A stretch of 12,365 nucleotides of DNA, from contig DATIFQ010000042.1 in the NCBI GenBank assembly GCA_035455185.1, forward strand, positions 1 through 12,365, given 5' to 3'. A program made the position numbers and the translations under genes. Within the stretch, counting starts at the first letter, position 1. Each line of letters opens with the position of its first letter. The DNA comes from JAEHDI01 sp035455185 (GTDB lineage: Bacteria > Acidobacteriota > Terriglobia > Bryobacterales > Bryobacteraceae). The notes under the pieces were generated by a model. The model was not told where the DNA came from, ran no database searches, and was given only the letters and a program-made list of their open reading frames with translations. Below are positions 1 to 7,149 of the stretch, piece after piece.

Positions 1-2018
1 TGGATTTCCGCCTGTTTCGAGCCCACGTTGTGTTGCGGGGACTGCGTGCGGCTCAAGAGTTCTCCACCGGCACCCGGGTTCCAGGGCAACGCCTCCCCCT
101 TGCCCTGCGTGAGGTCCCAGATCTGGTTTGGCGCGAGGCCAGCGAAGTGCTGCATCGAGCCGTCTGGCCACCGGACCTCCAGGGCATCAACCCGAGGGGC
201 TTGGCCGAGGCCGAGGTGAACGGTGCGGCTTGATTGCGACAGGTAGCTCGCCGTGGTCACAGAGCGGCGAAACGTCCGTCCGCCCGCCTCGGCGATCAGC
301 CTCGCTCCCTCGCCTCGCCCGAGGGCGCCGCCAACAGTTCTGCTGTGGAGGCGGAACTCGATCCAGTTGCCCTGCGGAATGCGGTTGCGGAGGAGACGAA
401 CGCCTCCGTCGAGATTCATGATGGCGATATCCGCGGCTCCGTCGTGGTCGTAATCGGAGACCGCAAGCCCGCGACTGACGTGCGCCACGGAGAGTGATGT
501 GTTCCATGGGGCCAGATCGAAAAAGAACTTGCCATGGTTGTTCCAGAATAGGAACGCCTCCATCGGCACGAGCTTCCTGGGCTGGCCCTGTGTTTCAAAG
601 GTGCTCCCATTGGCGACTGCAAGATCAAGCCAGCCGTCGCTGTCGAAATCGACGAACTCAGCGCCCCATCCGATGTACCGAAGAGAGATGTTGCCGATAC
701 CGTACGTCTCTGCTACGTCCATGAAATGAAGTTGCGGCTGCTGTTCCGACTCCGGAACCTTTGCGCGGCTCTGGTCGCGCAGAAGCGAGTTATAGAGCGC
801 GTATCCCTGTGCGACCCAGTGGCTGATGAAGAGGTCGTCGTCCCCGTCACCATCCCAGTCCCCGGCGGCGAGTCCCATGGAACCGCGGTATTCGGAGACC
901 CATGCCTGTTTGCCCGCGTCCACGAAAGTGCCCTTCCGATTGAGGAAGAGCTTGCTCTCCGAGATATCGTTTGCCACGTACAGGTCCGGCCATCCGTCGT
1001 CGTCGAAATCCTGCCAGAGCGCGCTCAAGCTGCGACCATCGGGATTATCAACCCCCAGTTTCGCGGCGACTTCCGTGAACGAGCCGTGAACGTTATGGAA
1101 CAGGAGGTTTCGGGCAGGCTCAAAGGAGGAAGGGTTAAGCGTATACGGCACTTCGAGGCCGAACTGCCGCGTCAATCCTCCGGTGCCAGGCTGCGGCTTG
1201 TATTGAACATAGCCACAGACGTAGAGGTCCGGCCAGCCGTCGCGGTCGTAGTCGCCCCAGGAGACGCCGGTCCAGAAACCCTTCGGGTTTGGAAAGCGGC
1301 CGTCGCGGATAAATCGTCCGTGCTCATTCCGGAAGAGCAGAAGAGTGTCGTAGCCGCTGACGACGAGATCGAGCCAACCATCGTTGTTGCAGTCGGCCCA
1401 AGCCGCACCCATGCCGAGGATTCGGAGGTCGGGAAAGTCGGTCACGCGGGAAAACGTCCCGTTGCCGAGATTGCGATAGAGTTCCGACCGGGCGTGGGCT
1501 TCCGGAGGTAGGTTCAGAGCACCGCCCGCACTGACCAGGAACAGATCATCGAAGCCGTCGTTGTCGAAGTCGCCCCAGGCGAGGCCTGAGCCCATGTCCT
1601 CCGGAAGCTGAGAAGTCCGAGTGCCAGAGAACGCCACGAACGAAGCGAGTCCCGCCTCGGCTGTCACGTCCGCGAAGCGGGGCGCAGGAGCGCCGCTCGG
1701 AAGGGGGCGATCAACCTTGATCAGGCCGTCGTCCTGTTTTGCGACCGGTGAGGGCGCCTGCCGGGTGGCCTGTTTCGCAGCGTTTTCGTAAGGTTGCGCG
1801 TATTTCCGGGTCACGTCCGGATTGTCCTCGCCAGCTTCGTACGATGGCGGAAGGCTGGTTTGGTACAGTGCGAAACCGATCCAGACACACGCGACCGCCA
1901 AAGCGAGTGAGATTCCCGCGGTCCAGGCCAGGCGGCGGAGACGCCGCACAGGGCGTCGTTTCGCTGCCGGCGTTCCGCCGGCCCCGGGAGCCGGAGGTGG
2001 TTGAGGGTTCGGGACCAC
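1..2018 (-). CDS. CRTAC1-like membrane-anchored FG-GAP/VCBS beta-propeller with ASPIC/UnbV domain (3' end outside window)
   Basis: The frame is open for 672 codons from a GTG to the left edge, so the C-terminus is missing. Residues 21-30 are Arg-rich and are followed by one hydrophobic helix (about 31-52), predicting an inner-membrane anchor with the rest outside the cytoplasm. Seven Asp-rich FG-GAP calcium loops begin near residues 150 (DFDNDGFDDL), 209, 256, 337, 387, 457 and 522 (DYDHDGAADI), fitting a seven-bladed propeller. Residues about 563-625 (GGALGRGEGARL, then EVRWPDGS) match the ASPIC/UnbV domain of CRTAC1-type proteins. The function of bacterial members is poorly known; ligand binding or scaffolding is likely and no catalytic site is visible. 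The GTG at 2018 was chosen because GGGAGG lies 8 nt upstream. An in-frame GTG at 2027 overlaps the upstream stop as GTGA but would lie inside its own ribosome site. It follows the cytochrome gene closely, so the two are probably co-transcribed. Fusion to a TPR region beyond the edge is possible. Confidence 0.93.
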   Translation of the reverse strand, partial: MVPNPQPPPAPGAGGTPAAKRRPVRRLRRLAWTAGISLALAVACVWIGFALYQTSLPPSYEAGEDNPDVTRKYAQPYENAAKQATRQAPSPVAKQDDGLIKVDRPLPSGAPAPRFADVTAEAGLASFVAFSGTRTSQLPEDMGSGLAWGDFDNDGFDDLFLVSAGGALNLPPEAHARSELYRNLGNGTFSRVTDFPDLRILGMGAAWADCNNDGWLDLVVSGYDTLLLFRNEHGRFIRDGRFPNPKGFWTGVSWGDYDRDGWPDLYVCGYVQYKPQPGTGGLTRQFGLEVPYTLNPSSFEPARNLLFHNVHGSFTEVAAKLGVDNPDGRSLSALWQDFDDDGWPDLYVANDISESKLFLNRKGTFVDAGKQAWVSEYRGSMGLAAGDWDGDGDDDLFISHWVAQGYALYNSLLRDQSRAKVPESEQQPQLHFMDVAETYGIGNISLRYIGWGAEFVDFDSDGWLDLAVANGSTFETQGQPRKLVPMEAFLFWNNHGKFFFDLAPWNTSLSVAHVSRGLAVSDYDHDGAADIAIMNLDGGVRLLRNRIPQGNWIEFRLHSRTVGGALGRGEGARLIAEAGGRTFRRSVTTASYLSQSSRTVHLGLGQAPRVDALEVRWPDGSMQHFAGLAPNQIWDLTQGKGEALPWNPGAGGELLSRTQSPQHNVGSKQAEI

Positions 2019-2023
2019 GGCGT

Positions 2024-4135
2024 TCACCTCCCGCCCAAATTACTGGCGAGCTGGGCCGCGTGTGGCTTTGGGGGGGCGCCGATCCGTACGGTCCCGCGGG
2101 CTTCTACCAAGTCCACTGCCGGCGCGGTGATGCCTGTATGCTCTCCGAGCACGTAGTTGAGCAGGAATTGATCGATCTTGCGATATTGCAGAACGGCGTG
2201 GATGTGCACTGAGCCGGGTCTCTGTTGCTCCGGCACGAGGAAGTCCTGTCGCCGGCGCCAGGAATCGGAAGGACTGGCGGACTTCCCGGAGGCGACTCCG
2301 GACGGGCACATGGCGACGTACTCCACCGTGTCGGAATAACCCGGGAACAAGGAGCGACGGTAGCGGACACCCACCATCTCCCAGAGGTTGTGGCGATCGA
2401 TCAGGTTGCCGTACTGATCGACCGGCTCCGCCTTGAACAGGAACGTTCCGGGCTCGATGAAATTCTTCTGGTCGCGCCGGCCGGAGGCGAACAGGACCCC
2501 ACCGTTATCGTCAGTGACCTGAATCTCGAGCCAGCTCTGGATCATATCCAGCGGACCGGTCGGGAAGTCGTGGCCTACTTTGTTCGACGTGAGAATGACG
2601 CGGATGGGTATCTTTTCGCCCGGAGCGACCTCAGCCGGGTGCTCGAGGCGAATGGTCACGATCGCCCCCTCGGCCCATTTGTCGCGAATCTCCGGCACGG
2701 GCAGTTTTCCTTTCAACCATTGCTCGGTGAGTTGGGTGTGCCGCTGCCAGCCTTCGAGTTTCAACAGCGCCGGCATCAGGTTGTTGGCTGCCAGAAAGCG
2801 GTGGCTGCGATGCTTTCCGTCACGCTCGGTGCGGTTGTAGTCCAATGCGTCGCCGGCCGCAGGGTCCTTGGAAGGGACCAGCGGCATGTGGCACTCCCGG
2901 CATTCAACGGTCTTTTTTGTGTCGCCTTTCCGGTTCCAGTGGCTCGCCGCCCAATTGTCGTACTGGTTCTGCAGTTGCACCCAGCCGACCCGATTCACTT
3001 CCTGGTCAATGAACTGCTTGTGGCACGCGGCGCAATACTCAGGGGCCTTGAACAGACGCTTGCTGAGCTTGTTGTGTTCCTCGGGATAGCTGCGAATCAG
3101 AAAATCCCTGGCTACGCGAGCCGGCCCGGTTGTCGCCCACTGCCAGAGATACTCCCGCGGTTGGATTACGACATAGTTCGCGTTGCCCTGGATGTCGGTC
3201 TTCCGGATGGCATGGCACGCGAGGCACGAGACGCCTTCGTGATAACCCTGCGCGTTCGTAAGTTTTTCGGTAAAGATGTTCTTCGAACCCGAGAACAGAG
3301 AGATCGGATCGTGGCATCCGGCGCAGTACCGTGTGGACTCCGGGCCGTTCTGCTGAGCCATCACCTTCTGGATGCCCTGAAACACGGTGTCCATGGCCGC
3401 GTAGCGGTGGGCGCTCGGTTTCCATTCGGCAAGGATCTCGTCGTGACAGCCGGACGTGCCACAGGATTCGGAGCCGGCGAGCGAGCGGGCGTCAAACGGA
3501 CCATTGGTGACGGTACGGGCAAGACTGGGCGCGAACGGCCTGTCTTTGCCGTACAGGAAGTGATAGTCCGAAGGGAACTTGTTCACGTACCGGGTGCCGG
3601 AATAGAGGAACGGCAACGCGACGATTCCAGCAAGCGCCACCGCTAGCCCGCCACCCCCGTAGACGAGCAGCGTCCGGGACGCCGCCGGCGACGCAGCCAG
3701 CCACCGCCGGTAGAGGGAGATGGCAAGATGCGGGAGCGCGGCTGCAAGGACCGCGAACGTCGAGATCAAGTGAATGTTCCGCCAGAGCACCGAGGACCGC
3801 GTACCGAACAACGCCTGCACCGTCACGACAGCGCCCGACAGCGCACACACGAGTAGCGCCGCGACGGCAACGTAGCCGAGGAAGACGACGTCGGAGACGG
3901 CCTGGCGGCGGTAGTCCGACCAGTGGCGGGCGCAGTACCAGGCGAGTGGTATGAGGGTCAGCGCTCCGAGCGCGGTATGTACCAGAACACTCCACTCGAC
4001 GGCGGGATGGAAAGGTGCGAAACGAATCGCCAGTCCGGTGACGGTCTCGACGAGCAGTGTCCACATTGCGACGCGGGTCAGGCGGGATGCCCAGCCCGTT
4101 CTTGCGGTCGAACCCTGGATGTTGCTCTGCGCCAT
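2024..4135 (-). CDS. membrane cytochrome b-like domain fused to a pentahaem c-type cytochrome
   Basis: 703 residues. The N-terminal 180 residues form about five hydrophobic helices (roughly 22-40, 47-68, 82-109, 119-141, 156-178). Histidines H53, H122 and H136 lie in or beside helices and could bind b haem, as in small quinol-oxidising cytochrome b domains. The exported part has four CXXCH sites, at C271 (CAGCH), C304 (CLACH), C368 (CAACH) and C412 (CRECH), plus CGTSGCH at C225, a CX4CH motif. That gives up to five c haems. There is no CXXCK, so it is not NrfA. Residues about 485-690 are a beta-rich region containing GHDFPTGPLD (521-530), a motif I associate with multihaem cytochromes. The inferred role is electron transfer between membrane quinones and a periplasmic or surface partner; the layout recalls CbcL-type b/c fusions in reversed order. 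The start is firm: a TGA lies in frame two codons upstream, although AGGAG (4148-4152) is 12 nt away. The CRTAC1-like gene follows after 5 bp. Terminal donor or acceptor unknown. Confidence 0.9.
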   Translation of the reverse strand: MAQSNIQGSTARTGWASRLTRVAMWTLLVETVTGLAIRFAPFHPAVEWSVLVHTALGALTLIPLAWYCARHWSDYRRQAVSDVVFLGYVAVAALLVCALSGAVVTVQALFGTRSSVLWRNIHLISTFAVLAAALPHLAISLYRRWLAASPAASRTLLVYGGGGLAVALAGIVALPFLYSGTRYVNKFPSDYHFLYGKDRPFAPSLARTVTNGPFDARSLAGSESCGTSGCHDEILAEWKPSAHRYAAMDTVFQGIQKVMAQQNGPESTRYCAGCHDPISLFSGSKNIFTEKLTNAQGYHEGVSCLACHAIRKTDIQGNANYVVIQPREYLWQWATTGPARVARDFLIRSYPEEHNKLSKRLFKAPEYCAACHKQFIDQEVNRVGWVQLQNQYDNWAASHWNRKGDTKKTVECRECHMPLVPSKDPAAGDALDYNRTERDGKHRSHRFLAANNLMPALLKLEGWQRHTQLTEQWLKGKLPVPEIRDKWAEGAIVTIRLEHPAEVAPGEKIPIRVILTSNKVGHDFPTGPLDMIQSWLEIQVTDDNGGVLFASGRRDQKNFIEPGTFLFKAEPVDQYGNLIDRHNLWEMVGVRYRRSLFPGYSDTVEYVAMCPSGVASGKSASPSDSWRRRQDFLVPEQQRPGSVHIHAVLQYRKIDQFLLNYVLGEHTGITAPAVDLVEARGTVRIGAPPKPHAAQLASNLGGR

Positions 4136-4192
4136 ATCGGTTCACAACTCCTACGCCAACAAAAGCGAGCTTCAGACCCAGTTTCGGGAGCC

Positions 4193-4198
4193 AGTATA
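4193..4198 (-). promoter_or_regulatory. candidate -10 box (TATACT) for the cytochrome/propeller operon
   Basis: On the minus strand TATACT matches five of six bases of the sigma-70 -10 consensus. It predicts a start near 4186 and a leader of about 50 nt. The hexamer 17 bp upstream (ATCAGC) is a poor -35, as expected if the promoter depends on an activator bound at the palindrome just upstream. Confidence 0.45.
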
Positions 4199-4220
4199 GC
4201 GGCGGGCGGCATGCGGCTGA

Positions 4221-4236
4221 TGTGACTTGAGTCACC
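4221..4236. promoter_or_regulatory. Crp/Fnr-family operator-like palindrome
   Basis: The plus strand reads TGTGACTTGAGTCACC. This fits the Crp pattern TGTGA-N6-TCACA at nine of ten fixed bases, within a perfect GTGACT-TG-AGTCAC inverted repeat. Its centre (4228.5) lies about 42 bp upstream of the start predicted from the TATACT box, which is the class II activator position over the -35 region. The half-site is Crp-like rather than the Fnr TTGAT. The regulator is not in the window. Confidence 0.5.
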
Positions 4237-4282
4237 GGTAGCGGTAGTGCAAAAGTATTAGTGCAGAAGGAGTTTACTGCCA

Positions 4283-4331
4283 GCCGCTCGCTCACGGTCG
4301 CGGTTCTAACGCCGCTCGCTGCGGGCGCGGC
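4283..4331. repeat. paired GC-rich repeat with hairpin potential, downstream of the glycosidase gene
   Basis: GCCGCTCGCT occurs at 4283-4292 and again at 4311-4320. The second copy can form a 5-bp GCCGC/GCGGC stem ending at 4331, and the first a weaker CCGC/GCGG stem ending at 4303. It lies 20-70 bp past the glycosidase stop. It may be a REP-like intergenic element or a transcript-end structure. No run of T follows, so a classical intrinsic terminator is not supported. Confidence 0.35.
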
Positions 4332-4353
4332 TTCCATCTCGGTTTGGGGTTCG

Positions 4354-7149
4354 TCAGTAGCGCGCGATCACTGTGTACTTTGTCGCGGATGGATCGGTGA
4401 TCCGGACAAGGTCCTTCTCCGGCTGGAAGTCCTTCCAGTCCTGGCCGTTCACCGTGACCGAGAGCATCGGCTTCCCTTCCGGATGACGCAACCGGAGCAG
4501 CAGCGCCCGCGGCCGCGAGCGTGACGGAGTCTCGACGTCGGCTGAGATGGTCCCCGACGCGCTCCGGCATTCGATTGTCATCGTCAGCGGGCCAAACCAG
4601 GTCGGCGCGCCGCGAAGTTCGATCTTTTTGCCGTTCTCAAACCACGCCCTAGGAGCAGCCATCGCCAGCGCCAGCGAGCCGTCGTCCCGTTCGTGAACAA
4701 GCATGTTTCGGAAGAGCTCAAACCATGCTCCGTCGGTGGACGGCGGGCCGAAGTATTGTCCGTGGGTCCAGCGGTGTTCCACCGGTTCGAGCGCCGAGTG
4801 GCTGAATGCGCTTGCCATGTAACTGTAGAATGCGCGCACCACCGCCGCCGGATCGTCGCGCCAGAGGTGTGCGGTCGCTTGCTGGTCGTACACCGGTTCG
4901 TTAGCCGCGCCCCAACTCCTGAAGTACAGGTTGTCCTCGTGGTCGTTGAGGAGCCAGTTTGCGAGATCGCCGTCCCGGTCCACTGCCCTCAGACGGATCA
5001 TGTGGACCGCCCCCGTGTCGATGTCGGTGGGATACCACACGTCCATCAGACGCCGGTATGTGCCCGCCTCAGCGGGGACATACGGAATCCACGTATGGTC
5101 GCGTAACTGGACGAGTGGCGAACGCACGCTGGCCGCGTGAAACGCCCGGTCGATCGACTCGCGGATCTCCGATGCAGCCCGTCTCGCCTCGTTCGCGCGA
5201 AGGTGTCCTGCTCTCTCCAGAGCCTTTCCGAAGATGTCCAGCCCAGCGTACATATAGGCTTGGTTGAACGCCCAGAAGCCGTCGCCGGTCCCGTCGTTCA
5301 GTGGGCCGTGAGCCAGTCCTCTCACGCGAGCCGGCAGACGTTCCGCTTCTCGCTGATGCGCCAGGCACCAGTCCAGCGCCTTCAGGCTGAAGGGCAGGAG
5401 CCGGTCGAACGCGCCGCGATCCGCAGAGAGCAGATAGTTCTGCGCCACGGAGTAGAGCATCGACGGCGTGTAGACCAGCCAGTTCGCATAACCGTTGACG
5501 TGGCCGTCGCGCTCCTGGTTGTTGCGGAACTGAGCCAGCAGTTCCTCGGCGGAGATTCCGTGGTAACCGCGGAGGTCGTAAAGCATGTAATCCACGTAGA
5601 CCGCCTGATTTACCGGCCAAGGCGTCCCCGTCTGGCTGTACGCGAAGTTCGAGTACGGCAGGTCGATGTGAACGTCCTCGCCTTCCCCGCCGTGGCGCCG
5701 GGGCAACCGGAGGGCATGCCAGAGACTGGCGCGGAACAGGTCGTTCACAACCTTCTCGGGCACGAGGAATTGCGCGCCTCGCGCCACGTAGTCAGACCAA
5801 AACTTCAAGGTGCTTGCGCGTGCGGCTGCGAAGTCCAGTCCGGTCAGTTTTGCGGTATCCTCCGGCTCGACCGGTGGCGACGGCAACTTCACGACAAACT
5901 CCCGAGAGCCTTTCGCCGGAAGCATCAGGATCAGCGTCGCGTCGATGCGCTTCTGCTCGCGTTGGTAATCGCGCGTCCCACTCCAATAGAGTTCTCCCTC
6001 TGGCGCCTCAACGGAGAACAGCGCACGGCGGTAGCCCGCTTCGCGGAACAGCGCCGTGGTTCCTTGGCGCTCCATCTCGATGGCGGAGTTAACGTGGGAG
6101 GGAAACTGCCGCCGGTGGGCCATTCTGACAGGGATTTCGCGTGGTTCCCCGGTGAGGTCCGTAAGCCGCACTTTCTGGAACAGGACCATCGGGATATCGC
6201 CCCGCCTCCCGGCCGGCGGACCGTTCAGGGGATAGGCGAACTGCTCAATCTCGTACCTGACGCCCTCGCGCTCGAGGACGGTGGTGATCACCGGCAGACC
6301 ATCTTTGAGGCTCTGTCCTTTCCAATACGGTGTGATCCCTTTGGTCAGGTCAGCAAAGTCGAACCAGAACTGGAACTTGTCCGGGTTGCCGTAGTCGTTC
6401 CAGACGCCGGCGCCGCGATCGATGCCAAACTTTGCGATCGCGCTGTCCCACGTCAGTCCCACAATGTGCCCCGGCCCCCGCTGCTGCGGATTGGTGTAAG
6501 CTGGATGGCCCATATCCTCCCAGAGCGCCGTGTACTTGTGATAGGTCGCCTCGGGTTCGCTACGGATCTCATCAAGCACCCGGCGGTGCTTTCCGTTCTG
6601 CAGCGTCTTCCGGTGCTCTTCGAACGAGCGCAGCTGTTCTCCGGCGGTGAAGTAGATTCCGTGCGACGGAATCCACAGAGCTCCCTCTGCCAGCAGTTGC
6701 TCAACGGTGACGCTGAAGCCGCGTGTTCCCTCCGGATTCATCCGCACCGTGATTTTCTGTGGATTCACGCGCAGCGCCGGATCGCGACTCAGACGCCGCG
6801 CCGTGTCAGCGTCTGCCGCGGCGATCAGGTCGGACCAGATAATGTGCAGGTTGTCGATCGGCTTGTCCAGCGTGCTGTCGTATTCCAACTCGAACTCGAC
6901 GCCGTCGATGTCACTGCCGCCCGCACTCGTTTCCCACGCACCTTCCTTTTCGACCTCCCCCGCTTCAAGCGAGACGCCGGTGATATTTCGGATCTTCAGC
7001 CTGTCGTCGGCAGGCTCCGGCTTCACCCAGTAGTGCTGAGCCTGCGCTACGCCGTGACCCCACCAGATGCGCACCTTCAGGCTGGCGGTTCGCTCGGCGC
7101 CCACAGCGGAGACCAGCAGGAGTAACGGAAGAACAGGGAGAAGTCTCAT
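4354..7149 (-). CDS. secreted six-hairpin glycosidase-like protein, family not recognised
   Basis: 931 residues. An N-terminal signal peptide (residues 1-18, cleavage likely after SAVGA) predicts export. A long beta-rich region (about 22-430) is followed by a helical region (about 440-830) with spaced, conserved-looking loops: SNFAYSQTGTPWPVNQ (500-515), NNQERDGHVNGYANW (543-557), GPLNDGTGDGFWAFNQ (615-630), WYPTDIDTGAVH (705-716) and HEDNLYFRSWGAANEP (737-752). This resembles an (alpha/alpha)6 barrel. A beta region (about 840-931, with LSVTVNGQDW) closes the protein, as in many six-hairpin glycosidases. Acidic residues E546, D621/D623 and E738 or E751 are candidate catalytic groups; I cannot assign them or name a GH family. 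The start at 7149 has GGAGGAGGGG just upstream and fits the signal peptide; an upstream in-frame ATG would add 16 residues in front and spoil it. It overlaps the acylase stop as ATGA, so the two are translationally coupled. The presumed role is hydrolysis or lysis of a glycan outside the cytoplasm. Confidence 0.85.
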   Translation of the reverse strand: MRLLPVLPLLLLVSAVGAERTASLKVRIWWGHGVAQAQHYWVKPEPADDRLKIRNITGVSLEAGEVEKEGAWETSAGGSDIDGVEFELEYDSTLDKPIDNLHIIWSDLIAAADADTARRLSRDPALRVNPQKITVRMNPEGTRGFSVTVEQLLAEGALWIPSHGIYFTAGEQLRSFEEHRKTLQNGKHRRVLDEIRSEPEATYHKYTALWEDMGHPAYTNPQQRGPGHIVGLTWDSAIAKFGIDRGAGVWNDYGNPDKFQFWFDFADLTKGITPYWKGQSLKDGLPVITTVLEREGVRYEIEQFAYPLNGPPAGRRGDIPMVLFQKVRLTDLTGEPREIPVRMAHRRQFPSHVNSAIEMERQGTTALFREAGYRRALFSVEAPEGELYWSGTRDYQREQKRIDATLILMLPAKGSREFVVKLPSPPVEPEDTAKLTGLDFAAARASTLKFWSDYVARGAQFLVPEKVVNDLFRASLWHALRLPRRHGGEGEDVHIDLPYSNFAYSQTGTPWPVNQAVYVDYMLYDLRGYHGISAEELLAQFRNNQERDGHVNGYANWLVYTPSMLYSVAQNYLLSADRGAFDRLLPFSLKALDWCLAHQREAERLPARVRGLAHGPLNDGTGDGFWAFNQAYMYAGLDIFGKALERAGHLRANEARRAASEIRESIDRAFHAASVRSPLVQLRDHTWIPYVPAEAGTYRRLMDVWYPTDIDTGAVHMIRLRAVDRDGDLANWLLNDHEDNLYFRSWGAANEPVYDQQATAHLWRDDPAAVVRAFYSYMASAFSHSALEPVEHRWTHGQYFGPPSTDGAWFELFRNMLVHERDDGSLALAMAAPRAWFENGKKIELRGAPTWFGPLTMTIECRSASGTISADVETPSRSRPRALLLRLRHPEGKPMLSVTVNGQDWKDFQPEKDLVRITDPSATKYTVIARY

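Larger units (their letters stand above)
4136..4353. other. intergenic control region between the glycosidase and cytochrome genes
   Basis: These 218 bp separate two minus-strand genes. They contain a Crp-like palindrome, a TATACT -10 candidate and a pair of GC-rich repeats, each listed separately. No convincing small ORF and no U-tract terminator is visible. The cytochrome unit therefore probably has its own promoter here, but read-through from the glycosidase gene cannot be excluded. Confidence 0.6.

Noticed and set aside
726..1511. 261-codon open frame on the plus strand
   Set aside because: It is the complement of the FG-GAP repeats; the repeated Asp-rich loops on the minus strand explain the region.
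450..1620. Repeated GTCGTCGTCGAAATC-like segments suggesting a DNA repeat array
   Set aside because: They are the complement of codons for the Asp-rich FG-GAP calcium loops; the repetition is at protein level and irregularly spaced, so it is not a CRISPR or tandem DNA repeat.
2225..3646. 473-codon open frame on the plus strand
   Set aside because: It lies opposite the cytochrome gene, whose haem motifs and membrane helices prove the minus strand is coding.
4255..4283. CTGGCA-N17-TAATAC as an alternative minus-strand promoter for the cytochrome operon
   Set aside because: The -10 matches only three of six bases and lacks the final T; the TATACT box with the Crp-like site is better supported.
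5137..7125. 662-codon open frame on the plus strand
   Set aside because: It is antisense to the six-hairpin gene, has no signal peptide or recognisable domain, and is Arg/Val-rich as expected from the complement of a GC-rich gene.
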